A stretch of 64,000 nucleotides of DNA from an uncultured bacterium (GTDB lineage: Bacteria > Cyanobacteriota > Vampirovibrionia > Gastranaerophilales > Gastranaerophilaceae): positions 1 through 64,000 of the forward strand of contig CASDVM010000020.1 in the NCBI GenBank assembly GCA_949284415.1, read 5' to 3'. Below, piece after piece: positions 9,068 through 18,079 of this stretch. The translations under genes and the position numbers were made by a program. How positions within the stretch are numbered: the stretch's first letter is position 1; every line of letters begins with the position of its first letter. Under the pieces are notes generated by a model, which had not been told where the DNA came from, ran no database searches, and saw only the letters and a program-made list of their open reading frames with translations.

Positions 9068-9617
9068 TCGTATCTAAAGCACTGTTAAAATTTTCATCAT
9101 CGGTAACAGGCATAACTTTCAAATCAGAAACTGTTCCGTTAAACTTGTAATCTTTACCTTCCAGAGTAATAGGCAGCCCCATCTTAATTTTGTTACCGCC
9201 TACAACTGCTCCGTCCTTTGTAATTTTTGCAGTATCCGAAAGTGTTACTATCATATCGTAAACATAAGCCTGCGAAGGATCTTCAACAACCATTACCTTT
9301 TTACTGTTCAAAATAGGCAGAACAACCTTTTTTCTGTCAGCCTGGACATTTAAAATATCTAAATCACTGTAAGGGACATTTCTTATACTAATAAATGTTT
9401 TTTCGTTTGCTTTTAAAGGGATTTCTCCGCCTGTAAGCGTAACACCGCGGATATATACCTGAAAAGAGATTTTTGAAGTCGCCTCAATTTGTTTTGCCGC
9501 AGTTTGTCTGAAATTTTTATAAGTAAAAAATCCTACAAGCAATGCTATAATTACTCCGGACACAATAATGATATCAACCGGTTTGAATTTTTTTAAATAG
9601 TTTAATACATTTTCCAT
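9054..9617 (-). CDS. DUF4330 domain protein, single membrane anchor
   Basis: The 187-residue protein has one N-terminal membrane segment (residues about 14-30, VDIIIVSGVIIALLVGFFTY) and an outside beta-rich domain. The LSDTAKITKDGAVVGGNKIKMG stretch, in particular DTAKITKDGAVVGGNKIK, with a GTVSDLKV ending resembles DUF4330 proteins, which are common in Cyanobacteria and relatives. The function is unknown. It is sandwiched between a heptose-type kinase and the O-antigen ligase, with short gaps, so a role in lipid-linked glycan assembly or export is likely by context only. Confidence 0.75.
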   Translation of the reverse strand: MENVLNYLKKFKPVDIIIVSGVIIALLVGFFTYKNFRQTAAKQIEATSKISFQVYIRGVTLTGGEIPLKANEKTFISIRNVPYSDLDILNVQADRKKVVLPILNSKKVMVVEDPSQAYVYDMIVTLSDTAKITKDGAVVGGNKIKMGLPITLEGKDYKFNGTVSDLKVMPVTDDENFNSALDTNDNV

Positions 9618-9647
9618 AAAGTTTTCTCCATAAATTAATCCGAATGC

Positions 9648-10652
9648 CTATAATTCTTCTACGGCATTAAGAATTTCATCAATAGATGTTGTTGCACAGC
9701 CAAACTGTTTAACAACAAGACTTGCCGCAATATTTCCGATAATAGCAGCATAAACGGGATCAGCTCCGGCAGCCAGAGCGAGCGTATAAACGGCAGTAAC
9801 CGTATCGCCTGCACCTGTTACATCAAACACTTCCGACTTATTAAAAACCGGAATTTTTGTATAATTTCCATGCCCGCGTGCAACAAACATACCGTCAGCA
9901 CCACATGTAATTAATACTGATTTTGCATTAGTTTCATTAAGAAGTTTATCCCCTGCACGCTGCAAATCTTCTTCGCTTTCTATAAGAAATCCGACTGATT
10001 TCTGGGTATCAGGAAGGTTTGGAGTCATTGAAGTAACATTTTTATAAACTTCCAATTCTTTTTGGGCATCAACAACAATAATTTTGTTATGCTGATTGGC
10101 CAGTCGAATTGTTTCCTGAATAATTTTAGGGGTTAAAGTACCTATATGATAGTTCGATAAAATCACTGCATCAAACTCAGGAACTGCTCTTTCAATTTGT
10201 TTTAGCACTTCTTCTTCTATTTCAGGGGACAGCATCTCGTTTGTCTGTCTGTCAATCCTGACAATCTGCTGGGTAATTGATGTTGTAATAGAGCCTGAAA
10301 TTCTGGTCTTTGTAGTAGTCTTTCGAGAAGGATCGACAACCAGAAGCCCGCAGTTTACATTTGCTTTTTCAAAAGTTTCGCGCAATTGCCCTGCCTGAAA
10401 ATCATCTCCGCAAACTCCTATTACACTGACTTTTCCGCCGTTTAATGCTGAAACGTTATGAGCCGCATTTGAGGCTGCGCCTAAAATAAGTTTTGTCTCT
10501 GAATGCAATAAAATTAATACAGGTGCTTCTCTCGAAATTCTCTCGGCATTGCCGTAAACCATTTCGTCTATAGCTAAATCACCTATTACCAAAACTTTCG
10601 GCTCACTCAGTTTTTTTATATAAGAAATAAGCTGTTCTTTATTTACATACAT
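9648..10652 (-). CDS. rfaE1: RfaE1-type sugar kinase (D-glycero-beta-D-manno-heptose-7-phosphate kinase domain)
   Basis: This is a 334-residue ribokinase-fold (PfkB) enzyme matching the kinase half of HldE/RfaE. GDLAIDEMVYGNAERISREAP and LGAASNAAHNVSALNG, in part GAASNAAHNVSALNG, are the substrate-binding motifs. DVTGAGDT carries the catalytic aspartate. The adenylyltransferase half of HldE is absent, as in organisms that encode it separately. The product is a heptose bisphosphate for LPS core or glycan synthesis; another sugar 7-phosphate is possible. AGAGGAAG serves as SD sequence. It is the first gene of a minus-strand unit with the DUF4330 and ligase genes. Confidence 0.88.
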   Translation of the reverse strand: MYVNKEQLISYIKKLSEPKVLVIGDLAIDEMVYGNAERISREAPVLILLHSETKLILGAASNAAHNVSALNGGKVSVIGVCGDDFQAGQLRETFEKANVNCGLLVVDPSRKTTTKTRISGSITTSITQQIVRIDRQTNEMLSPEIEEEVLKQIERAVPEFDAVILSNYHIGTLTPKIIQETIRLANQHNKIIVVDAQKELEVYKNVTSMTPNLPDTQKSVGFLIESEEDLQRAGDKLLNETNAKSVLITCGADGMFVARGHGNYTKIPVFNKSEVFDVTGAGDTVTAVYTLALAAGADPVYAAIIGNIAASLVVKQFGCATTSIDEILNAVEEL

Positions 10653-10801
10653 AAAAACTTCCTCTGGTATAATTTATATTAACACAAATAAAAATTTAAT
10701 CAAAATTTAATACTTGCCACTTGTTATGTAAACTTTTTTTAATTATAATAGCAAAAAAATATTTTCTTTAGTTTTATAAAAGCTACGAAAGGTAAGGAAG
10801 T

Positions 10802-11299
10802 ATGATATCAAGTATAAGAAGCATTAATTTTTCCAATAACTACAATTCAATATCAAATACCGGCGTATCACGTTCAAAAAAATGTAATACACCTTCAATT
10901 AATTATAACAATTGCGACAGTGTATCTTTTTCCGGTAAAACCCAGACTTTGAATAAACTTTCCGAACAGAGCGCAGAACTTGTTCAAAATTTTGCAAAAC
11001 AATTGCAGCTAAACAAATTATACAAATTCAACACACCTGATGTTGAAAAATTCCAGCTTGCATCTGTTGCTACCAGAGAAAAACCTGATATGAGAAATCT
11101 GCTTGTACAATATTCCGGATACACAAAAGATGATTCAACAAAACATATTATGTGTATCATAAAAAACAACGGAGAAATTTTGGAAAGCGGAACACCGGTA
11201 CAAAATTCCGATGAAATTGCATTATATGAACAAATCCTTCCGGAATTAATACACAGAGCATCAAAAGAACTTAAAATAAAATTAAATATGCCTGTCTGA
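10802..11299 (+). CDS. Hypothetical protein (165 aa) with N-terminal SVSFSGK motif
   Basis: I do not recognise a family. The first ~40 residues are Ser/Asn-rich and probably disordered, followed by SVSFSGK at residues 40-46. The rest looks like a small globular alpha/beta domain ending in helices (ALYEQILPELIHRASKEL). No signal peptide or membrane segment. AAGGAAG just before the ATG acts as SD sequence. The gene end overlaps the convergent phosphoesterase gene by 18 bases. A similar FxG motif occurs near the start of the 671-residue protein at 40346. Confidence 0.7.
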   Translation: MISSIRSINFSNNYNSISNTGVSRSKKCNTPSINYNNCDSVSFSGKTQTLNKLSEQSAELVQNFAKQLQLNKLYKFNTPDVEKFQLASVATREKPDMRNLLVQYSGYTKDDSTKHIMCIIKNNGEILESGTPVQNSDEIALYEQILPELIHRASKELKIKLNMPV

Positions 11300-12016
11300 C
11301 GGGTGTAAGATCATTTGTGCAATCTTATCCGCACCGTCAAAATTTCTTGCATGCATTAATTTTGCAGCAGTATCTCTATCGTAATCTAAAAACCTGTGTT
11401 CAATTGAAAAACCGCCGTCCTGAAAGTCTGCAACGACATAGCAGGCTTTTGCATCTACGGTCATTGGACGTCCGACACTGCCGACATTTACAACCGTTTG
11501 TTTTTTATTTGTCTGATAGCCTGCAGGCTCATGCGTATGACCGCAGAATACTAAATCCGCATCTGTTCCCTCAAGCATTTCTTCTACTTCATTTAAAGGC
11601 ATATTAGGGAAAATATTTTCATTATTGCGCCGCGGGGATCCGTGAACAAGCAGAATTTTTACCCCCTCAATCTCAAATTCTTTTTGCGGGGGTAAATTTT
11701 TTAAATATTCTTTTCTTTCGTCTTCTAAATAATAAACGTCATCAACAAGGGCATTTGCCATTACAGGAAAATTCTTTTTGGCGTTCTCTATTATTTCCGG
11801 TGAAAAATCAGAAATCATTTTATCGGTATTGCCCTGTATTACAACCCAATTATTCTGCTGTTTTACATAGTCAATAACCATTCTCGGCTGCGGGCCTGCC
11901 ATAGCTAAATCACCAAGACAAAACACTTTTTCACATTTATTTTTATTAATATCTTCCACAACGGTTTCAAGCGCCTGAAAATTTCCATGGATATCAGATA
12001 AAACAGCAACTCTCAT
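11282..12016 (-). CDS. Metallophosphoesterase (YfcE/MJ0936-type)
   Basis: The start is placed at MRVAVLSDIHGN because AAGGAGGG lies five bases upstream; the longer open frame has a hydrophobic, unlikely N-terminus. The calcineurin-like metal motifs are complete: SDIHGN, GDLAMAGP, QGNTDK, LVHGSPR and FCGHTHEP. The 244-residue protein should bind two metal ions and cleave phosphodiesters or phosphomonoesters in the cytoplasm. It is divergent from ispG with 35 bases between the starts. The substrate is unknown. Confidence 0.88.
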   Translation of the reverse strand: MRVAVLSDIHGNFQALETVVEDINKNKCEKVFCLGDLAMAGPQPRMVIDYVKQQNNWVVIQGNTDKMISDFSPEIIENAKKNFPVMANALVDDVYYLEDERKEYLKNLPPQKEFEIEGVKILLVHGSPRRNNENIFPNMPLNEVEEMLEGTDADLVFCGHTHEPAGYQTNKKQTVVNVGSVGRPMTVDAKACYVVADFQDGGFSIEHRFLDYDRDTAAKLMHARNFDGADKIAQMILHPSDRHI

Positions 12017-12036
12017 TTTTCCCTCCTTAAATTTTA

Positions 12037-12045
12037 TGCTATAAT
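12037..12045 (+). promoter_or_regulatory. Extended -10 box giving a leaderless ispG transcript
   Basis: TGCTATAAT is a perfect extended -10 element. It ends six bases before the ispG ATG at 12052, and no SD sequence lies between. An in-frame stop at 12028 rules out a longer gene, so the start codon must be this one. Confidence 0.65.
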
Positions 12046-12051
12046 AATAAT

Positions 12052-13107
12052 ATGATAAAAAGAAGAAAATCAAAACAATTAACAATCGGAAACATAAAAA
12101 TAGGAGGAGACGCTCCTATAAGCGTCCAGTCTATGTGTAATACAGACACAAGGGATATAAAATCAACTCTTTATCAGATTAATCAAATGGCAGAAGGAGG
12201 ATGCGAGCTTGTAAGGCTTGCCGTTTTAAACTCCGATGCAGGCGATGCAATAAAAGAACTTGTCAAAAAGTCGCCGCTGCCACTGATTGCAGATATACAT
12301 TTTGACTATAAACTTGCAATTCAATGCATAAATAACGGAATTCACGCACTCAGACTTAACCCCGGCAATATCGGAAAAAGAGAAAACGTTGAAAAAGTTG
12401 TAAAACTGGCAAAGCAGCAGCAAATTCCGATTAGAATCGGCGTAAATGCAGGTTCTCTTGAAAAAACGCTTCAGGATTCGGATATCCCGTTGTCTGAAAA
12501 AATGGTTCAAAGTGCATTGGGACACATAAAAATTCTCGAAGATCTTGATTTTGAGCTGATAAAAATTTCGCTGAAATCATCTGATGTTATGACAACAATA
12601 GAAGCTTACCGTTCAATTGCGGATAAAATTCCATATCCCCTGCATTTAGGTGTAACCGAAGCCGGAACATTACGTCAGGGGCTTATAAAATCTTCAATCG
12701 GTCTTGGAACACTGCTTGCCGAAGGCATCGGCGATACAATAAGGGTTTCGCTTACCGAAAAACCGGAAGAAGAAGTAACTGCAGGCTTTGACATTCTAAA
12801 AAGCCTCGGTTTGCGTCATAAAGGAGTGAATTTTATTTCCTGCCCGACATGCGGAAGAACCAGAATAGATTTAATCTCACTTGCTAAAAAAGTCGAAGAA
12901 AAATTCAAAAATCTGGATAAACCTATTACAATAGCCACCATGGGATGCGCCGTCAACGGCCCCGGTGAAGCAAAACATGCTGACTTTGGGATTGCAGGCG
13001 GTGTAGGCGAAGGGATTGTTTTCAAAAAAGGTGAAATTATGGCAAAAGTTCCGGAAGCTCAGCTTCTTGAAAAGTTGGAAGAAATTATAACAAAATCATA
13101 CGAATAA
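12052..13107 (+). CDS. ispG: IspG (GcpE), 4-hydroxy-3-methylbut-2-enyl diphosphate synthase
   Basis: The enzyme converts 2-C-methylerythritol 2,4-cyclodiphosphate to HMBPP, the seventh step of the MEP isoprenoid pathway, using a [4Fe-4S] cluster and ferredoxin or flavodoxin. The 351-residue length fits the short bacterial form. GGDAPISVQSM near the N-terminus and the cluster ligands Cys264 and Cys267 (SCPTCGRT) and Cys299 (MGCAVNGPGE) are visible, with the conserved Glu in NGPGE. The open frame cannot start earlier than 12052. The start has no SD sequence and an extended -10 box lies six bases upstream. No other MEP gene is adjacent. Confidence 0.95.
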   Translation: MIKRRKSKQLTIGNIKIGGDAPISVQSMCNTDTRDIKSTLYQINQMAEGGCELVRLAVLNSDAGDAIKELVKKSPLPLIADIHFDYKLAIQCINNGIHALRLNPGNIGKRENVEKVVKLAKQQQIPIRIGVNAGSLEKTLQDSDIPLSEKMVQSALGHIKILEDLDFELIKISLKSSDVMTTIEAYRSIADKIPYPLHLGVTEAGTLRQGLIKSSIGLGTLLAEGIGDTIRVSLTEKPEEEVTAGFDILKSLGLRHKGVNFISCPTCGRTRIDLISLAKKVEEKFKNLDKPITIATMGCAVNGPGEAKHADFGIAGGVGEGIVFKKGEIMAKVPEAQLLEKLEEIITKSYE

Positions 13108-13195
13108 TTTATAGCAAAATTTTTGTAAAGAAATTATAATATTTTTGTAACTGCAAGTGAAATATATTATAATTTTATAAATAACAGAGGTAAAA

Positions 13196-13519
13196 ATGAA
13201 AAAAAGTTTATTAATTTTAAGTTTAACGGCATTATTCTCGACATTACCGTGTTATGCAGAGTTAACAACTGCTGATACAGTTAATCCGGATTATATGAAA
13301 AACCACGGATATTCATCCGCATTCATTCAGGCGACTCAAAAATCAATAGCTCAAACTAACGGCGAACCGCTGGCTGAACCGGTTGAAAAAGAATATTACA
13401 ACCAGCCTGTTGTAAAAGCTGTTAGAAGATTTTTTATGTATCTGGATCCCGCTTATGATGATCACTCATTTATGAATGACCATGATATTCATACATCACC
13501 GCATTATGAAGATTTATAA
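13196..13519 (+). CDS. Small exported protein (107 aa), unknown function
   Basis: A clear signal peptide covers the first 21 residues, with a cleavage site after PCYA. The mature ~86 residues are acidic and His/Tyr/Asp-rich toward the end (DDHSFMNDHDIHTSPHYED), which could bind metal, though this is only composition. No family is recognised. GAGGT lies before the ATG and a TATAAT-like box lies at about 13165-13170. A good terminator follows, so it is a single-gene unit. Confidence 0.75.
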   Translation: MKKSLLILSLTALFSTLPCYAELTTADTVNPDYMKNHGYSSAFIQATQKSIAQTNGEPLAEPVEKEYYNQPVVKAVRRFFMYLDPAYDDHSFMNDHDIHTSPHYEDL

Positions 13520-13540
13520 TTTTGATTTTTTAAATTAAAA

Positions 13541-13579
13541 AAATCGGCAGACAAACATAAAAATTTGCCGATTTTTTTT
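13541..13579 (+). terminator. Terminator after the small exported protein
   Basis: AAATCGGCA (13541-13549) pairs with TGCCGATTT (13566-13574) around a 16-base loop, followed by a T run. A-rich DNA before it may allow use in the other direction. Confidence 0.85.
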
Positions 13580-13716
13580 AATTGATTAACACATAAAATT
13601 TTTATGAGTTATGATATTTACTGAACAATACCTGACTTGGAAAAATACATTTATTAAATGAGCTAAATTATGATAAAAAGAAATATTATCATAATATCAG
13701 GGAGTAAGAGAGGACG

Positions 13717-15675
13717 ATGAGAATAAAAAATATACTGATAATACTATTTATAATGTTTTCGACATGTATATCCGCAAAAGCTGAAGATATTTCCCCAACA
13801 TTAACAGCCAGAAAATCGGATATTCTCTCTGCAAACAAGCTCATCGAAAATAATTCTAATGAAATAAATCTTGATAATTCAGATTTAATAACAATTCCTG
13901 ATACGGAGGAATCCCCTGTATTTAAGCCGTATCAGCCTGCGAAAGATGAAGTAGTATTCAGTTATACAAAAAATTTGATTAATGCTATTGACCCTACCGC
14001 CTACACTAATAGGAAAGGAAGCTATCTGCCGGGTGCAAGAGGAATTAACCAGCTGGTAATTTATACACCTGCATACGGTCCGCGTACAAATACAAACGAA
14101 TTTGGCGCCGAAGCTATAGTAGAAGGCAATACCGTAACAGAATTGTCAGGAGCAGATTCTCTGATACCGCCAAACGGCATTGTAATAAGCGGACATGGAA
14201 ATGCAAAAAAATGGATGAACTCAAGTATTAAAATCGGCACAAAAATTTATATAGACAGATCTTCAAATCTGGTTTATACATACACAACATCTGAAAGTTA
14301 TATTTTTGAATCCGAAAAGAAAATTCATGAAGCAGAGCAGATGCTTGAATACTATAAAAGTTTAAGCCCTGATTATAACTGGAAATTTCCTAACAGCTAT
14401 ATAAATGATGCAAAAAATTACCTCAAAAAAGCCAGAAAAAATCCTGATGAAGTAAAAAAATATTCACAACTTGCCATAGAATCGGCAAATGACGCATTAA
14501 AAAGCGTTGTTCCATACAAAAAAGGAGAACTGAAAGGTATATGGCTAAGACCTGTAGAAACAACCGAAAAACAAATAGAAACCACTCTTGACAGATTAGA
14601 AAATGCAGGGATTGATAATATATTTTTGGAAACATATTTTCACGGCAAAACAATATTCCCGAGCAAAACAATGGAGGCTTACGGATTTACCCCTCAATAT
14701 GAAAAATTCACAGGCATAGATCCGCTTGAAATATGGATTAAAGAAGCACATAAACGCGGAATTAAAATTCATATATGGTTTGAAACATTCTATGCCGGCC
14801 CGCAAAACCCCAAAGATAATCCTAAAAGCATACTCGGCATGAATCCTTCCTGGGGAAATAAAACAAGAAAAGATGCAGATTCTTTTGAACCTTCTAAATC
14901 TACCTCCGAGCATAACGGATATTTTTTAGATCCGGCCAATCCTTATGTACAAGACTTTATTGTAAAACTGGTTGATGAAATTATAACAAGGTACAAACCT
15001 GACGGTATAAATCTTGATTACATCAGATATCCTAATTGCGTTTCTTTGAACGAAGACTCGAACTGGGGTTATACAGATTATGCAAGAGAAGATTTCCGAA
15101 TGATTTACGGAGTTGATCCCGTTAACATTTTGAAATCAGACCCGCTGTGGCTGGAGTGGAATAATTACAGACGCGGACAAATTACGAGTATGGTAAAAAA
15201 AATCGGGGAACTCGGCAGACGCAAGCATACATATATAAGCGCGGTAATTTTCCCTGACAGAAAAGCAGCGCTTGAACATAAACAGCAAGACTGGAAAAGC
15301 TGGTCAACAAGAGGTTATATTAAAGGCTTCACTCCATTATTTTTAACATGTGATTCAAAAACCGCTAATAAAATGATGACCGATGTAATCAATGTATCAT
15401 CGGGAAATACTGATTTTTATGCCGGATTATTTGTAACATTTATGGGCGGTACAGATGAAGACTTAATCAGATTAATCCATGAAGCCAGAAAAGTTAATGC
15501 AAAAGGGGTTATCCTGTTTGATTATGCGCACTTGAATAACAAATATATAAATACTTTATCAAAAAGTGTATTTGCATCACAGTCGCCTTTTAAGCCTAAT
15601 TTTAGAATCGGTCAGCCAGGTCCTCAGCTTCAACCTCAGGACACAAAAGGCTGGTGGATTTTCAAAAAAGATTAG
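13717..15675 (+). CDS. Exported glycosyl hydrolase-like protein (GHL10/DUF187, YngK-like)
   Basis: The 652-residue protein has a signal peptide (cleavage likely after ISAKA). Residues about 90-180 form a domain that often precedes phosphodiester glycosidase-like or GHL10 modules. A helical linker follows. From residue 268 comes the GHL10 TIM-barrel: ELKGIWLRPVE, AGIDNIFLETYFHG, IKIHIWFETF, and GINLDYIRYPN with the acidic residues at the strand ends. Such proteins act on cell-wall or exopolysaccharide glycans in the periplasm or outside. The SD sequence GAGAGGA precedes the ATG. The comEC gene follows 25 bases later but appears to have its own promoter. Confidence 0.85.
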   Translation: MRIKNILIILFIMFSTCISAKAEDISPTLTARKSDILSANKLIENNSNEINLDNSDLITIPDTEESPVFKPYQPAKDEVVFSYTKNLINAIDPTAYTNRKGSYLPGARGINQLVIYTPAYGPRTNTNEFGAEAIVEGNTVTELSGADSLIPPNGIVISGHGNAKKWMNSSIKIGTKIYIDRSSNLVYTYTTSESYIFESEKKIHEAEQMLEYYKSLSPDYNWKFPNSYINDAKNYLKKARKNPDEVKKYSQLAIESANDALKSVVPYKKGELKGIWLRPVETTEKQIETTLDRLENAGIDNIFLETYFHGKTIFPSKTMEAYGFTPQYEKFTGIDPLEIWIKEAHKRGIKIHIWFETFYAGPQNPKDNPKSILGMNPSWGNKTRKDADSFEPSKSTSEHNGYFLDPANPYVQDFIVKLVDEIITRYKPDGINLDYIRYPNCVSLNEDSNWGYTDYAREDFRMIYGVDPVNILKSDPLWLEWNNYRRGQITSMVKKIGELGRRKHTYISAVIFPDRKAALEHKQQDWKSWSTRGYIKGFTPLFLTCDSKTANKMMTDVINVSSGNTDFYAGLFVTFMGGTDEDLIRLIHEARKVNAKGVILFDYAHLNNKYINTLSKSVFASQSPFKPNFRIGQPGPQLQPQDTKGWWIFKKD

Positions 15676-15687
15676 TTGATTTTATTG

Positions 15688-15693
15688 TATAAT
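15688..15693 (+). promoter_or_regulatory. -10 box giving a leaderless comEC transcript
   Basis: A perfect TATAAT ends seven bases before the ATG at 15701. No SD sequence is present. The box lies in the short gap after the GHL10 stop codon. Confidence 0.5.
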
Positions 15694-15700
15694 CCAATTA

Positions 15701-18079
15701 ATGATTAATAACACAATCAACACAGTTGTTCAAAATAAAAATGCTGTAATGTTTATTACCGCATTAATCTTCATGACAGGTATTCTTGCTTATTTTAACG
15801 ACAATGCAATTCTTTGTGCCGGAATTTTAAGCATACTTGCAATAATTTTAATTTTGAAAAATTTTATTTCTTTAAAATACGTATTTTTCTGGATAATTAT
15901 ATTTTATCTGGGATTTTTTAATGCATATTCAAGAACACACATAACAGACGGGCTGGTTCCGTTTGCAGGGCATGATGCGGTAATACAGGGACAGATCGTA
16001 TCAATCCCAAACAGCAGTTCTCCTGAAAAAACAAAATTTTTCTTTAAAGCCGATAAAATTAACGGAAACAATATATCGGGCAAAACTCTTGTAACATTTA
16101 GCGGAAATGATTTTTCAAATCTGCAAACAGGGAACAAATACGAACTTACAGGCAAATTAAGAGTTCCTTTCAAAGCGAGCAATCCATCGCAGTTTGATTA
16201 CGGAAAGTATTTAAGAAATTATGATACATTCACCGTATTTTATTCTGACAACGCAAAATTTATAAACAGCAGTCTGACGCCAAAATGGAAATTCGTCCGA
16301 AAACTGAACAAACTCAGAGACAAAATTATAAATGTTCACGCTGAATATTTAAAATCACCGAATCTTGAAATCTTAGGCGGAGTTGTATTTGGTGATGATG
16401 CTGTTGCACCGCCTGATTATATTAAGACATCTTTTGTAAATTCAGGTTTATTGCATATTCTTGCGGCGTCAGGAATGAACGTTGCTTTTATATATGCCTT
16501 CTGGGTATTTTTCATGCGCAGGCTTCATATGCCGTTCAAATTCACGGTAATTTCAGGTATGGGAGTTGTCATAGTTTATACATTTATGACAGGACTCGGA
16601 GCTTCTGTTATTAGAGCCGCATTAATGCTTTTATTCATACTCGCAGGAAAATTAATCGACAGAGATGCTCATACTGTATCGCTTCTATCTTTTGTTGCGA
16701 TGGTAATGCTTATATACAATCCCGCATTTATAAACAATGTCGGATTTCAGCTGTCATTCATCGTAACTTTCGGACTTCTGACCACAGCTAATGTAATTTT
16801 TGAGAAATACAAAGATTCTAAAATCCCGCAATGGCTTACAAGCGCACTATTAATTCCTGTGATCGCACAAATATGGGTTGCGCCGATACAAATGTTTTAT
16901 TTCAATACATTCAGCACTTATTCAATTCTTGCAAATATTTTCAGCATGCCTTTTTTAAGCGTAATAAGCTTCGGCGGATTTATCAGCTCTATTATGGCCA
17001 TATTCTCGCCGTTAAGCGACAAAATCTGCATGATTATTGATGTAATCCTGAATTTCGTTCTTCACATACTTGTCTATATATCAAATTTATTCGCAAATCT
17101 ACCTGCCTCGCTTATTACAACAACTCACCCGAACATTTTTCAGATATTTATTTATTACGGAATAATCCTTTTTCTCACACTTTCTATTAAAAGAGGGTTT
17201 AACAAAAAACTTGTATATGCCTGTATAATTTCAGGAATTATACTCATGCTGACACTAATAAATCTTCCTTCAAAAAATCTGGAAATTATAGCATTTGATG
17301 TTCAAAATGCGGACTGCTTCCTAATCAAGACTCCAGAAAATAAATATTTTATAATTGATACCGGCAGAGCAGGCTACAAGGGCAGTAACGCGCAGGCAAA
17401 TTCAATTATCATAAAATATCTTAAAGACAGAGGGATTAAAAATATAGAAGGAATGGTAATAACACACTTTGATAACGACCACTCGGGAGGTGCCGTTGAT
17501 ATTATGCAGACAATGAATGTAAAACAGGTCTATATAAATTCTTTTGACGACAAATCAGTTACATCCGAAAAAATTTACAAAACACTGACAGAATTGAAAA
17601 TTCCCGCAAAGATTCCTGCCTCTGATAAATCTATATATACTGAAAATAATCTGAATATTCAAACATATCATATAAACTCGCAGGAAGATAATGAAAAATC
17701 TATAATAACCCTTTTAAGTTATAAAAATTTTGACATGCTATTCACAGGCGATGCAGGCATAGAAGCTCTTGAAAAATTGAAGAAAAATATCCCGCACAAT
17801 GTTGAAGTTCTGAAAGTCGGTCATCACGGCGGTCCGCATGTCGTAAATTCAGATATACTGAATCACTTAAATACACAAGTTTCCATAATTTCAACAGGAC
17901 CAAACTCTTTCGGACATCCGAACCGCGGGACTCTTGATATTCTGAGAAATACGGATATTTACAGAACTGATCGAAACAATTCGATAAAAATAGAATCCGA
18001 AGGAACAGACTACACTGTTTACACCTACAACAAAGACAAAAAGAAATATATAAAATCAAAAGAATTTATAACTGATTAA
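15701..18079 (+). CDS. comEC: ComEC/Rec2-type DNA uptake channel with metallo-beta-lactamase domain
   Basis: ComEC forms the inner-membrane channel that passes single-stranded DNA into the cytoplasm during natural transformation. The 792-residue protein has N-terminal membrane segments, a soluble OB-like region (residues ~85-190), the competence core with HILAASGMNVAFIYAFW, more membrane segments, and a C-terminal metallo-beta-lactamase domain with THFDNDHSGG (His589, Asp591, Asp593, His594), LFTGDAG and VGHHGG. All three parts of the long ComEC form are present. Two prepilin-like genes elsewhere in the window suit a pilus-based uptake system, but no pilus motor gene is seen here. The stop codon overlaps the convergent pyrF stop by four bases. 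Confidence 0.93.
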   Translation: MINNTINTVVQNKNAVMFITALIFMTGILAYFNDNAILCAGILSILAIILILKNFISLKYVFFWIIIFYLGFFNAYSRTHITDGLVPFAGHDAVIQGQIVSIPNSSSPEKTKFFFKADKINGNNISGKTLVTFSGNDFSNLQTGNKYELTGKLRVPFKASNPSQFDYGKYLRNYDTFTVFYSDNAKFINSSLTPKWKFVRKLNKLRDKIINVHAEYLKSPNLEILGGVVFGDDAVAPPDYIKTSFVNSGLLHILAASGMNVAFIYAFWVFFMRRLHMPFKFTVISGMGVVIVYTFMTGLGASVIRAALMLLFILAGKLIDRDAHTVSLLSFVAMVMLIYNPAFINNVGFQLSFIVTFGLLTTANVIFEKYKDSKIPQWLTSALLIPVIAQIWVAPIQMFYFNTFSTYSILANIFSMPFLSVISFGGFISSIMAIFSPLSDKICMIIDVILNFVLHILVYISNLFANLPASLITTTHPNIFQIFIYYGIILFLTLSIKRGFNKKLVYACIISGIILMLTLINLPSKNLEIIAFDVQNADCFLIKTPENKYFIIDTGRAGYKGSNAQANSIIIKYLKDRGIKNIEGMVITHFDNDHSGGAVDIMQTMNVKQVYINSFDDKSVTSEKIYKTLTELKIPAKIPASDKSIYTENNLNIQTYHINSQEDNEKSIITLLSYKNFDMLFTGDAGIEALEKLKKNIPHNVEVLKVGHHGGPHVVNSDILNHLNTQVSIISTGPNSFGHPNRGTLDILRNTDIYRTDRNNSIKIESEGTDYTVYTYNKDKKKYIKSKEFITD

